A stretch of 64,000 nucleotides of DNA from assembly GCA_963576785.1 (NCBI GenBank), contig OY756142.1, positions 3,534,001 to 3,598,000 on the forward strand, in the 5' to 3' direction. Every line of letters begins with the position of its first letter. The stretch's first letter is position 1. A program made the translations under genes and the position numbers. Origin of the DNA: Chlorophyllum brunneum (Eukaryota > Basidiomycota > Agaricomycetes > Agaricales > Agaricaceae). The notes beneath the pieces were generated by a model, which saw nothing but the letters and a program-made list of their open reading frames with translations, was not told the origin of the DNA and did not search any database. Below, piece after piece: positions 52,382 through 64,000 of this stretch.

Positions 52382-55028
52382 TTATGGATTATTAACAATG
52401 GAACTCTCACTTAAAAAAAGTCCTGGCGTTGGTCCCTGTCCGACCCGATGTGTGGTTAGGTTCTTCGGCTGAGATATCACCGAAGGGTCTTTATGATCAA
52501 TCTCTTTCAGCCCAGGTGGAGGCCATATAAAGTTGAGAACGACCCAAACTACTCCGCTGATGAAGAATCCGAGGAACCAAGACATGTAGTAGATACGCCT
52601 CGAAGTTTGAGCATCAGAGTCTAGTTTGGAACTGGAGATCAATTGCTACTCACATCCATGCCGTGTTTATGTCTAAGGTTACTGGGCTGATGGAGGCAGC
52701 GAATCCTGGGAGGTTCGGGGACACACCCTTGGGACAACGGTTGAGTATAATTCTCATCTGAAGAGAAGATGATACCTGCCAGTGTCCAAGCTATGGGTGC
52801 TCTCCAATTGAGACCTTGCCAAAACCTGTAGCAAAAGGGGTTGTAGAAGGACGCGTGAAGGGTTATCAGAGTCACTCACCAATAGTCACTGGTTGTATTA
52901 GGGATGAAGAGGTGAGAAAGCTTGATTCGACGGTGCCTGACGATATGGTATTCACACTGAAAGGATTTAGGCACATTCTTTGAATTCACGTAGGTTTGGA
53001 ACACACAAACATAATTCCGGTGAGAGGGCCAAGGAAGACGGCGTATCCAGACAACGCAGTAATGAAATCATTGGGAGTCTAGTGGTTCGTGAGTAGATGA
53101 AGACGCAGGCTCCACGTGTGTTTCGTACATTGAGGATCCTCCATGGTTGTATTAGAACCCCGATAACCGCAATGATGTATGCCCCACGGCGAATGTTGAC
53201 ATAACTTAGATAACCTTTGTGAGCACAGGGATGGACGTTGGGGTTTGACTTGACTTACCGTGGCAGTAGCACAGAAAGGTCAATCCCGCCCACGATGGCA
53301 CTGGCTGCAACCTTAGTTTTCCCGTCAGGTGCTCGTTTTACTGAAAAAGTTTTTGACCCACAGTAGAGGAAAGCGAAGATAGAAAGAAGGCAAAGCTGGC
53401 AAAGAAGACGGCTGCTCGGGCACCCTTGCCCTCATGTTTTTGGATAGCATAGAGCAAATCACTAAGTTTCCTATTCCTGAACGTCAGGCTTCGTTTTAGA
53501 ATGTCCTTTTCCAACTCCATACCACAACAGAGGCTCTTCTGGGTACAATCCTCGTGCGCACGAAGTCGTAATTATACCCATAATATTTGCACAAAAGAAG
53601 GAGATGGGAACGACGAAGATCTGACCCCATAGCTGATCATTAGGCCGCTTTGCATATCGGGTGAAGTCTAAGAGTTTTATCGTCAAAAGAGGGAGGATTT
53701 TGGAGCCTGATCCGCATACCACTTTGATAGAGGATACCACTGGCCCACGATCCAACACCTCGTGTTATCATCCACATCATGGTCCAGCTTATTTCAGACC
53801 TAGAGAGCTTGATATCAAGCCTGTCATCCGGGTCACTCCACAGGGGCCCGACATTTCCCTGTTTGATTAGTGCCCAGATGAAAATCGCAACTGTAGCAAG
53901 CGTCACAAGCGTCGAGGCAATCAGACAAGGAAGTTGATAACTAGAATAATTACGGTCAGCATTTTCCGTTATGAGAACAGTGGGATGAACTAACCGTTCG
54001 GGCCTGATAAGGATCAGTGGCAGTCCAATTAACCAAAGAATCATGAACGATACTAAATGAACTTTGAGCGGGCTTGTTCGGTCAGGGAACGGGAAACACA
54101 CCGAATCCGTTTGTTTTCATCGACGCGCTTTCTGGAAATTGATTCTCCATTTGATGAAAGCTTGCTACCTGAATGTATGGAGAGCAAGAACTTGACATGA
54201 GAGGTGACAAGGCTTACGCCATATCGCTCCAATCATAGTCTTCACCATTTGTCCTCCATACCAAGCATCCACGCCAAACCAGCAACATGCCAGTATTACG
54301 CGATTGATTACCACAAACCACGATCCTCGGCTGTGGGTGCAATTAGTTCTTACGGCACGACCAAGAACCAAGGCTGGACTTGCATTCCCCAACACGTTCG
54401 ATTTACGACAGCCTGGGTATATCAGAAACAAGGTTTAGCAGAGTTGACAAATCATACACACAAATGGGATATGCCAAGCGCTCCCTGCCTGACCACTGAT
54501 TATCATGCCGAGAGCAATTCTAGTCGGGGACCTGTGAGCAATTGTAATCGAAATTTGACGTTATGCACGCGCGTACACTATATTGCTGATCGCACAAACT
54601 GCAAGGGGGGCCGAAACCTTAGTGTCTGGGCCACCAGTTGTCGAGTTTCAAACGTCGTCTACGCAACATACCTGCGATTGCTTGGCCTACGGTTAATCCG
54701 GTCGCCACTATAATTCAGGTATTGAACAATCTTTCCCTTCGATATATACTCCATACTCACGAGAAGTGGATGCTCCTGACCATGCTCCCAAGCTAACAGC
54801 TGTGGACAGGCATCAGGCAGCGCAAGTACGATGAGAAGTGTTGTATATCTACCCATTGAGAGCCAGAAATAGATAAATGTTCGTTTCGTCCAGGTCCTGC
54901 GAGCAGTGGGCAGTGGAAGTACATCCTCATTTTGGTAGGGTGTAGCTGTCGTAGAAACCTTAAGAAAGCCGTATCAGCGGCTTATCAATGAGGGCAAGAG
55001 TACCACTTCTCACTTGTAACACGAACAT
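52382..55028 (-). CDS. NCS1 family nucleobase/allantoin-type transporter, copy 1
   Basis: Many-exon gene. First exon MFVLQ, then VSTTATPYQNEDVLPLPTAR (the cytoplasmic N-terminus of NCS1 carriers), SLGAWSGASTSL, RGSWFVVINRVILACCWFGV, IFIWALIKQGNVGPLW, GIITTSCARGLYPEEPLLW, and the last membrane segments YYMSWFLGFFISGVVWVVLN. About twelve hydrophobic helices are spread over the exons. NCS1 proteins are plasma-membrane H+ symporters for uracil, uridine, cytosine/purines, allantoin or related compounds. One intron (54383-54331) can only be spliced with a GC-AG boundary (GCAAGT donor). An extra intron near 53.35 kb is absent in copy 2. Substrate cannot be assigned. Confidence 0.8.
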
Positions 55029-55448
55029 GGGAGGAGGTAGTACAGGAGCGTGTCGGTATTTCGGGCTTCCTTAAAATATACTTGTACTGAGATTTGTATC
55101 AAAATTCGACGTTTCAATCTTGTGCATTGAATGGCTAGAATTACCATGTCGTTGTTATTCCCCTGGATCGCTGTGTGTGTGGCCCATCTTAGGTAAAAAG
55201 TTACGCATCGGGAAGAGCATGGTTTCCCGACGTCCTAGGGACGAATAATGGTCTGTTTCCTACTGGTCGAAAGTAAATCAAGGCATCGACTTGCATCGAA
55301 GTTAAGAGGGTTTCAAGGCTTGTTTAAGCCTGGGCCCCGAACCAAACTCCGCAAACGGGCTAACAGAAACACGTTGGGCGCTGAGCTCTGAGTAGATATT
55401 AATACAGATGTTTGCAGAATTCATAACTGCTTCCGGGGACAGAGTTCA

Positions 55449-57913
55449 TCAAGCTTCTTTCACATCTACAATATCTATCTTTCCAAAACTTTCCTTCGAA
55501 TCTTCCATCATGCGGGGTCCAAAGGTTCCAAACAGGTCCTCTTCGTCTACTCCTCCGAGGCCAGGAGGTGGCCAAATGGCGTTCAGCAGCAGCCATGTAC
55601 TTCCACTGATGAGAGCTCCGAGAAACCAGGACATATAGTACACGTGCCTTGGAGTCAAAGTTGTCACTAATTGACAGACCATTGATGATATTGGGAAGAC
55701 TTACGTCCATGCTGTGGTGACATGAATGGATGCAGGTGTTACAGAAGCACTGAAACCTGGCATGCTTGGGAATACGCCCTGAGTTACAATAAATCACAAT
55801 TCATACGGGGACTCGGAAGAACGGAATTTCACCAAAGTCCACGCTACCGACGCTTTCCAATTTAGGCCGCGCCAGTACCTGTCCCCACATTCAATACTGA
55901 TCGTTGATTCGAGGACAGTGATTCACAGACCAGTAATCGCTCTGCTGGTTGGGAATGAATAAATGAGATAACTTGATGCGGCGTCGCCTAGTCACATGGT
56001 ATTCCGTCTGCGAAAAAGATTATATTTATTGGTCGGGAGGGTGGTGTAGCGAATACAATAGACTCACAAACATGATCCCTGTGAGTGGTCCCAAGAAGAC
56101 GGCATAGCTAGAAATGGCAGTGATAAAACTATTTGCGGTCTATAAGCACAAAGATCAGATGTAGGGATTTTCGAGATGTCTAAGAACCTCACATTGAGGA
56201 ATTTCCAAGGATTGATCACGATGCCGATAGCCGCTATGATGAATGATCCACGGCGTATAGTGATATAGCTGCAAAGGTGAGTCAGGAAAAAAAATCAGGG
56301 GGCCTAGAGAAGACGAACCGAGGTAATAGCGCAGCAAGGTCCATTCCACCGACCACACCACATGCCACAACATTCATACAGATTTGCGAGAGGAAAAAAG
56401 CGAACGCAGCGAAGAAAACAGCAGCCCTGGCACCACTTCCTCCATGTTTCTGGATTGCTTCCAGAAGATCATAGAGTTTCCAGAGAAGTGGCTCCTCTGG
56501 ATAGAGTCCTCGTGCACAAGAGGTCGTGATGATACCCAGGAGATTTGAACCAAAGAGACAGACAGGTATGATGAAAACTTGACCCCATATTTGATCTCCT
56601 GGATGCTCTGCATATCGAGAGAAGTCTGGTGATTTATCAGCGAGCGAGAAGAAATACAGACGTTCCCCAGGCGCACCGCTCTGGTATAAAATCCCCCCAG
56701 CCCATCCACCAATCCCACGCGTAATCATGTACATTATTGCCCAACTCAATTCTGGCCCCGAGAGTCGTTCTTGCCCAGTTTCGGTCTCTGGATGCGCCCA
56801 TAATGGTCCCACATTACCCTGCTTTACGAGGGCCCAGATAAAGATTGCGAATGCGGCGACGGTTACTATGATAGAAGAGATAATGGCCGGAACTCGGTAT
56901 CTGTTTATGAATGAGTTCCTAGCCATGAAAGCACTGTGCAACGGGCTCACCTTTCAGGCCTCAGAAGAAAGACGGGGAGTGAAATAACCCAGAAAATGAT
57001 GAATGAAACTGACATTGATGAGAAATGATCTTTCTCAGTTCACCGATTCCGACGTACCGAGTTCATTGGTCTTCATACCTATCCCCGGAGGGAGGTGATT
57101 TTTCATATTATAGAAGCTAGCTTGCAGAAAATCAGAAAACTTAGGGAAAACAGGAAAAATAGAAGGGTTAAATACGCCATATTGCTCCAATCATGATTTT
57201 AACCATCTCGCCTCCATACCATGAACCAACCCCATACCAACAACAGGAGAGGACAATGCGATTGAGGACCACGAACCAGGATCCGCGGCTGTCCCGGGTT
57301 CGTGAATAGTCAAGGGTTTGGAATGGATGGCGACTCACAGACCCCAGCCTGTGCGGTTTACAACTGCCTGAGAACGAGGTGAGTTGGGAATCTGGACCGG
57401 GAGATGACGGAACTTACAAACGGAATATGCCACTTCCCTCCAGCTTGGCCGCTGATGACGAGGCAAAGGGTAATTCTTTTAAGAACAAAAAGTTATTGCC
57501 AATATGTGATCGAGCTTGGACTTCCGATACTCACATGACGGTGCTGACTGCACAAACTAGAGAGCGTTGAAGTCAGGGATGGATTTACGTTTCGCCGAAA
57601 GCTATGACGATATCACTCCTACCGACCTGCAATAGCTTGCCAGACAGTCAAGCCAATAGCAACTTCATTCAGTCAGATACGGTGGGTTGTAGTTATGGAG
57701 AATAGCAACAAACGGGCTGTGGAGGCAGCTGACCACTCAGCAATATTGATAGCTGCAAAAAGATTTACATCAGATAACGTAGAGGAAGTTTATATCCGCC
57801 ACTTACCAGTAGAAAGCCAAAAGAACATGAAAGTCCGCTTTGACCACGTCCTACGCCCAGGCGGAAGTGGTAACACATCCTGGTTCTGGTATGGAGTTGC
57901 GGTCGTTGAAACC
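55449..57913 (-). CDS. NCS1 family nucleobase/allantoin-type transporter, copy 2
   Basis: Paralogue of the 52.4-55.0 kb gene in the same direction. Readable: VSTTATPYQNQDVLPLPPGR at 57913, AVVNRTGWGL|RGSWFVVLNRIVLSCCWYGV (ordinary GT-AG intron here), IFIWALVKQGNVGPLW, MYMITRGIGGWAGGILYQS, GIITTSCARGLYPEEPLLW, VVGGMDLAALLPR and YYMSWFLGALISGSTWLLLN; ends KIDIVDVKEA. An acceptor CAG precedes 57913, so a short first exon probably lies upstream, but I could not find a convincing ATG; the 5' end is uncertain. No disabling mutation seen. Confidence 0.78.
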
Positions 57914-59861
57914 TGGACGAGTCATAATTGTTTATCGCAAAAATAGATGGAAATCGCGCACAAAAGCGCACCCGAAGACCCGAGATCACAGAAACCATCA
58001 GGACTTGAAGTTAAGTGAATTCCTGCCATGGCCTTTTGTACATCGGGATATCTGTGTGAACTGACCTAAGATTAAACTTACCAAGGTGGATGACACAAGA
58101 AGCGTCAAAGTCGTGCGAGTTTGATTCTTTACAACTACCACATGACCCGTAGACACTATTCGCGGGATTGCTGGTGAGTGTATCAGGATTGCATGGGGGA
58201 TGTGCGGCGGTCCATCTTTCCCCCTTCTATTCCTTGCAGAATAGTGCTCCCGCGAATTCTCCCGACGGAAAGATGGAGTAAAAGCAATTGAAAGCGGCTG
58301 ATGGTCGGTTTTAAATAATCAGCCAAGCAGAAATGAGGTAGCCGTGAACGTAGCGAAGAGGTTCTAGTTGATATGTCTCCGTTATGGTAATTCCCGTCTG
58401 TACATTCAGTGGAAACAACTTCAGAGTCCAACTTTCGCTAAAGTTTACGCTGGGTCGTCCGAAAATGAATCCGCACCACCCCTTCTCAAGAATACTAATA
58501 AAGACACAGTACTGAGAGGTGAAGCTACCGAGCGATCCGACAACTGGGCGAGTTGTTGATCGCCAACCTGTTGGCATTTTGATGGGTGCTTGTGGCGTGC
58601 TGAGCATTGTCTTTCCAACCACCTGGTGAATTTTGTCCTATCTCATCTTTTACCCCCAACTTCTGCAATGCCCTCACCGGGGTCAGGCCCTTGTAACTTT
58701 CCCTGACCCCGATCAATAGACTTTCTGTACTACCCTGCGCAAACTGTACTCAGTTATCGAGGTCCCTGACCTGGGAGATGCTGTGAAAATATTGTTGCAC
58801 TTCTATCACGCGCCGTTTTGGGACTTTCTCCTGGATCCACTCGGGGAGTATGACTATCAACTTCTCAAATATCTGGGGATGGTAACTGGACAGAGCACTC
58901 TTAGACAGGTCAACCCTGTGAAGGTTTTATGATATAGGGTGCCACAGCGACCACATCACCTGGTTATTAAAGACTGACAAAAACCCTCAGCAGAAGTGGT
59001 TTCTCGGAACTGGGATGCACTCAAAACTGGGATGCACTCGGCGGGCGTGGACCGACAAGGCATAGCAGTGGAGTGAAAAATGATCTTGGCGAAAGGACGA
59101 TGGGGGTGGCACAAAAGGTACAAATTCGGGTGGAGGTGTAGTCAATGATGAAGGTAATGGGAATGCGTGGAGGGTGGAGGAAGACTAGGAGCACCGGTAC
59201 TAACTGATGGGAATTCACAACAGCCTAGTTTCTAGTCTATTAATTTTGAATTGGATGGTAATTACCTGCACATCAGAGGCCATCTCAGCGGTCATGGGCG
59301 CGTGTTCGGATATGTTATTGACAACGTGACCACGGAGTTTTCGGATGACTATGAGCGCAGCCACGGTAATGGAGTATGGGAGGTTTTATGCATAAGATTA
59401 ATCCACATATGAGAGAGGGATCGAGCGGCAACCAGCCCAGAAATGCCGGAGGGTAGAACATCGCCAATGGTGCGTCCGCTGGCATGAAAGAACCACTTGA
59501 GCGGATTTGGCCGTCGTCTAATTGGTAGGCTCATCAATGGGTCATTCGCTATTCTTTACGACGTCAACTTCATCTCCACAATCCTTGGGCCCTTCGTTCA
59601 GGCAAGCATATTTTATACTTCGTTGGATAGCACTGTTTATACTTATGTACGGCTTTGTCCGGTGAAGAAACCCTTCCCAAGTGATTCCTTTGTCGGTTAA
59701 GCGCCCAAAATACAAGAGATGATGACGATATTCAGGGAATGATGATCGTGGGGAAGCTGGCTCGAACGTTGAGTTGTAGAGCGAAATCTTCTACACATGA
59801 CGCCCATACTTTCTCCCCCAACCACCACTTGTCGCCTTGAGGATTATCCCTACTTGTTTTC
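57914..59861. other. Intergenic region without a recognisable gene
   Basis: Several short frames (for example 58311-58622 and 59349-59537, minus) show no motif, no splice-supported extension and no paralogue here. The first exon of NCS1 copy 2 should lie at its left edge, and the P450 promoter at its right. Confidence 0.4.
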
Positions 59862-62002
59862 ATGGCCATCTTGAGCTCATGGGAGCTTCCCGCTGTGCTC
59901 GGCGCATTCCTTGCAGCGGCATACTTGTACAGGAGCCGCGAATCGAGCTCATATCCCCTCCCTCCAGGCCCAAGGAAATTGCCCATCGTTGGCAACTTGT
60001 TCGACATCCCGTCCACGTATCCTTGGAAAGTATACGCTGAATGGGGAAAGACGTATAGTGAGTCCTGTCAGATTAATTTTGTCCGTCCAGCGTGCCAAGC
60101 TCTTGCAAAGATTCAGATATCCTGCACTTGAACGCCGCAGGACAGTCAATTATTATCCTCAACTCGTATGATGATGCCAAGGAACTGTTGGAGAAACGGT
60201 CCGGGATATACTCGAGTCGGTGAGTACCCTCGATTCTTTCTCTTTGCAAGAGTCCGACTCGGAGCCTCTAGACCAACATCGATTATGCTTTCGGAGTTGT
60301 ACGTTCATCAACGTTCATTCTTCACTTAAAGAGTCCCCGCTGATTTGTGTTAGGTCTGGATTTGGCTTCCAGTTTGGCCTCATGCCCTATGGGGACCCAT
60401 GGCGAATTCGTCGCCGCCTCTTCAAGAAGCACTTTAGCCCTTCAAACGTCCTTGTCCACCAAGGTCAAGAAGTGAAGTATATCCATCGTCTCCTTCATCA
60501 GGTTTTAGAGCGCCCAGCGGCACTGATGGGGCTGGTGGAGCAGTGAGTGGCCTTCTCCAATCGCGATTCAGTTGGTGATATAGCTGCAACTTACAGCATG
60601 GTCGGATCCATCGCAATTTCGATGACATATGGGGTGGATATCGTCCCCGATAACGATCCAAACATGGAGATCGCTCGCCTCGCGGCTCAAGCTATTAGGG
60701 AATCATTGACCGCAGGATCCACGACCGTTGACATGGTCCCGTGGCTCAGGTACCTCCCGACTTGGTTCCCCGGCGCTGGTTTTCAGAAAACGGCAGCAAG
60801 ATCACGAATTCAGGTGGAGAGACTACGAGAAGGTATATTTGAGCAAGCACAGCAGAAATGGGTAAGTATCTCCACCCACAGGAGTGCGTAGCAAGTCCTA
60901 ACTGTTCTTAGTCAACACGCGGATCACGGAATCCGTGCTTTGTCTCCCTATGTCTTGAGAACAACTATAGCGACGATCCAGAACAGATGTCCTTGTTTAA
61001 AGATGTTGCGAGCATCACTTATACGGGTAAACGACAATGCCCCTCTCCTACTGCCGTATCGCTGATTCGAGAGGCAGCCGCTAACGATACCACAACGGCT
61101 ACGATGAAAACCTTCATTCTTGCTATGGCTTGCTTCCCAGAGGTGCAAACACGTGCCCAACAAGAACTAGATCGCGTACTCGAACGCATGAGGTTACCCA
61201 ACCATACTGATGTTCCGTTACTGCCATATCTCACGGCCCTGGTCAAAGAAGTACTCAGGTAAGAAATCTATATAGAATTCGGAACTAGAATTGAGTTCGC
61301 TCTCCCCAGATGGCAGTGTGTTGTACCAGGAGGTGAACTTATAATTTGCCTTCCTCTCCTGAGTTTCGTCATTGATCATAAAACGCAGGTGTGGCACACA
61401 AGTCCACAGCACCGGATATCTACAAAGGCTACTATATTCCCGAAGGTAGCATCGTTATTTACAATGCATGGTAGATATTTTTCCTGCCCCATTTCGAATG
61501 AAGACTCACCCCAAGCCCAGGGCCATGCTCACGAACGAGAGTTATTACCCAGAACCCCAGGCGTTCAAACCTGAACGGTTTCTCACTCCTGACGGACAGC
61601 TGAGGGACGATGGTATAATGGACCCGGCTGATATGGCATTCGGCTTTGGACGGAGGTTCGTGTCTCCTCGTTTTAGGCCAAAATAGTATACTGAGCCCGA
61701 CCAGGATTTGTCCAGGTTCACACATCGCTTTATCTGTTCTCTGGTTGACAGCCGCGTCACTTTTGACCGTGTTTGATATCGAGAAAGCATTGGACTCTAA
61801 CGGCCATCCGATTGAGCCTACCTGCGAATACGATTCGGGAGCAGTCTCGTAAGTATATTGCTTTTCTCCCCAGTGACGACATGATCGATGTTTCGCCTTT
61901 AGACAACCCTTACCCTTCAAATGTACCATCAAGCCTCGTTCCCGAGAAGCTGTTACATTGGTCGAAGAGCTCATGGAAGCGGCTGATCATGAGAACGACT
62001 AG
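59862..62002 (+). CDS. Cytochrome P450 monooxygenase
   Basis: Spliced gene (about nine introns) from ATG 59862 to TAG 62002. N-terminal membrane anchor MAILSSWELPAVLGAFLAAA, then the Pro hinge PLPPGPRKLPIVGNL; LMPYGDPWRIRRRLF (C-helix); AAANDTTTATMKTFILAM (I-helix; usual A/G-G-x-D/E-T-T is changed to A-A-N-D-T-T); KEVLR (ExxR of the K-helix); FKPERFL; and the heme loop FGFGRR-ICPG joined across an intron at 61655-61710. It resembles the fungal group annotated as O-methylsterigmatocystin oxidoreductase-like, which is large and mostly uncharacterised in Agaricomycetes. ER-membrane oxidase of a small molecule. The exons join without stops. Confidence 0.85.
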
Positions 62003-62066
62003 TCATTAGAACGTGATATCTTACTCCAGATTGCTGTACCTCTACGACCAATATTTTATGCTATGT

Positions 62067-62772
62067 TTAATTCACACGTTGGGAGCTCTCTCCGTCAAGT
62101 GTATCTGATATGAGGTCGCTCTCATTTTTGTGCTGGGCCCATTTTGGCAAGCCATCTCTCACATCCATCGCACGCTGCGAGTAAAAGATGTGACATCTAA
62201 CGAACAACTTCCGGTGAAGTCCGTAAAGGTAATAGAGCATCTTCCACTCACGTTGGATACCACTTTTGTCTGTCTTCGAGGGAGTCAAAGTTTATCAAGG
62301 TGGGGAAGATCAGAAGCATCCTTCGCCCCTCGTCCATGATTGGAGTACGGCAGTTGGTGCAAGATACTTTACAAGGAAGTATGTATCCCTGCGTCTTTTC
62401 ACCCGGGTTCCAGTAAACAAGTTTGTCGTGGCCTTTTGTGAAGTACATGTCCGACTTCTCAATGATTGCAGCCTTGGCTCCAATGAGTTGGTAATCCCGA
62501 GGCTACTTGTCGTGACAGCGTACCCATTGAAATGGTGCTCCATGTAATCGTTGGCATGTCGGACAGTGACAAAATTTAGCATCTAGTGGTTTCGCGCGGG
62601 ATATCTTGTATTCTATTTCCTGGCAATGACAAGATCCGGTGTAGACTGTGTTGAACGGAAGGTCCGGGTGGACCAAGGAGTAGGGCGGTCGGTCCATTTG
62701 GTTCCTGTGGATTTGATTCTTAACTTGGTGTGGAACATCGTTTGTGTTCTGAAGGTCCGATGAGGTGCTCAT
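62067..62772 (-). CDS. GFA-domain protein (glutathione-dependent formaldehyde-activating family fold)
   Basis: Three exons: 62772-62550, then about 62500-62247, then about 62195-62067. Zinc ligands typical of GFA/CENP-V proteins are present: GSCHCQEIEY, CHCPTCQRLHGAPF, and SCTNCRTPI; the ending CHIFYSQRAMDVRDGLPKW is also typical. Many such fungal proteins are not true formaldehyde enzymes, so the role stays open. Convergent with the P450: only 64 bp separate their stops. Confidence 0.8.
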
Positions 62773-63147
62773 CGGAAATCCGGGTCAAGTATCGATGGAG
62801 GTGAGTAGTCTGAGCTATCTCATGACGTCATCTCAGGCGTGTTATGGGGTGGCGTAGCCCCACATATCCCTGCGAAGTTGGACACAGGAGCACCATCGGT
62901 CCCTGTAATACCTTGTAACGCTCGGACATGCTTGTCGGTTGTTGTCCCTTCCGGGCTCCGAACATTGGCACAGAGGGATTGATAGAACTCACGTTACAGA
63001 TACCAATTTAGCCATACAGGAGGAGTGTATTGTATATATTTCTAATAATAGAATAGTAAACGGAGCCGCATGAGCGTCATGAAAGATAAGGGAAAACGTT
63101 CAACAAATCTCATCCATCCTAAATGTTGGTTTCCCTCTATCACCTAT
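62773..63147. other. Intergenic region
   Basis: Upstream side of the GFA gene and 3' side of the reductase gene. Nothing recognisable. Confidence 0.4.
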
Positions 63148-64000
63148 TCAAGCATGACCAATAATAGCAAGAGGCTGATAGGGTTCCTCCAGCTGGCGAA
63201 TTTCATCTGTCGTCAATTCCACACTAACAGCACCTGTTTTCATCGTTAATATGAACACAAGATCCGGATGATCACACATAACATCAACGTACCAACGAGG
63301 TCATACAAATTATCTAGAGAAGTCGTCCCAATTATCGGTGCCGTTACACCTGATATTGAAAGTGTTATCGATGGGCCGGTCAAGTCGCCAAGAAACAATA
63401 AAAACGTTACGTACCTGGTTTACTCATGGTCCAGGCAAGCGCGACTTGAGCCATACTGATACCTCGCTTCTCTGCAATAATCCCAACACTGAACTCGGGT
63501 GTTAGTCGAGTATTAGGAGGGCAAGGAATAAACAAATTACCGATTAATGATTTCTTTCGTTGCGGGTGAATCGAGGGAATACACATTCCGCCATGACTCG
63601 GTTTCGCTTCTCTTCGTCGAGGTAGCGAGAGGTCTACATAGGAATCCCCGAGCGATAGGAGACCATGGTATGGCACCAACCCCGAACCACTGACATAAGT
63701 AGAAGGTTAGGCAAAGCCATGTTCCATCCAATATATGGACATACCTTGAGCGTTGGAAACATTTCACGTTCCTCTTCACGGTAGATCAGGTTATAATGGT
63801 TCTGCATGGATATGAATGGCGTCAATTTGTTGCTAATTGCATAGTCTTGGGGTTTTGATCAGTTCGAGGTCAGCATACGAATCGAACCGACGCACTTTGC
63901 ATAGCAGAGACTGATTTTTAGGGGTAAGTTGGTATCCATCAATAACAGATATAGAACTTACATTGCCAGGCATGAGAGGACGACATTCCGATGTACCGCA
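63148..64000 (-). CDS. Aldo/keto reductase, 3' part (runs off the window)
   Basis: Minus-strand gene entering from beyond 64000, stop at 63148. Exons read YIGMSSSHAWQ..., ISMQNHYNLIYREEEREMFP, WFGVGAIPWSPIARGFLCRP, VGIIAEKRGISMAQVALAWT, then (after the intron) PIIGTTSLDNLYDLV and ELTTDEIRQLEEPYQP. These are standard blocks of NADPH-dependent aldo/keto reductases close to yeast Aad/YPR127-like and bacterial YajO-type proteins. The catalytic Tyr/Lys/His part lies in the missing N-terminal portion. Cytosolic reduction of aldehydes or ketones. Confidence 0.8.

Noticed and set aside
54204..54713. 169-codon plus-strand frame
   Set aside because: It is antisense to NCS1 transporter exons, whose protein motifs are clear on the other strand.
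58183..58716. Overlapping short minus-strand frames
   Set aside because: No recognisable residues or paralogue; I see no reason to call a gene.

Overview
The window looks like nuclear DNA of a mushroom-forming basidiomycete (Agaricomycetes). Its genes are cut by many introns of about 50-60 bp. The host genes are families typical of such fungi: a heme-thiolate peroxygenase, GH92 mannosidases, NCS1 nucleobase transporters, a cytochrome P450, a GFA-domain protein and an aldo-keto reductase. I cannot name the species from the sequence.

Layout. (1) 0.2-4.8 kb: a peroxygenase gene and the first GH92 alpha-mannosidase (A), both on the minus strand. (2) 5.0-42.6 kb: a 37-kb nest of mobile elements. 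An AT-rich, heavily mutated base layer is interrupted by a minus-strand chromovirus (Ty3/Gypsy with chromodomain, here M1). M1 is interrupted by a plus-strand chromovirus (P1), and P1 by a third, apparently intact one (P2, two identical 300-bp LTRs). M1 also carries a 1.06-kb solo-LTR-like insertion. Further right lie a 5.8-kb DNA transposon (28.0-33.8 kb) whose degraded gene joins a DDE-like segment to a DEDDy exonuclease, a truncated chromovirus (M3), an old LTR split by a deleted chromovirus (M4), and a LINE inside M4. Nearly every junction is marked by a target-site duplication I could read directly. (3) 42.8-49.4 kb: two more GH92 genes (B, C) in the same direction as A. The three look like one tandem cluster split by the transposon nest, and A and B share a 1.29-kb tract with only 3 differences, which suggests gene conversion. 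(4) 50-52 kb: a divergent pair of small conserved fungal genes. (5) 52.4-57.9 kb: tandem NCS1 transporters. (6) 59.9-64 kb: P450, GFA protein and aldo-keto reductase (runs off the end).

How the retroelements work. P2 encodes Gag (421 aa, two zinc knuckles), Pol (protease, RT with YMDD, RNase H, integrase, chromodomain) and an unusual third ORF of 278 aa before the 3' LTR. A 12-nt stretch just inside the 5' LTR is a perfect reverse complement of the LTR sequence 30 bp below the TATA box, the arrangement of Tf1-type self-priming. Each successive reading frame (gag, pol, a small ORF with an ATGA overlap, ORF3) is shifted by -1. The older copies are damaged almost wholly by C-to-T / G-to-A transitions, as expected from a RIP-like or methylation-driven process.

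Limits. All family assignments come from reading motifs. Exon borders were chosen by GT-AG rules and by comparing paralogous copies in this window, not by alignment tools or RNA data.
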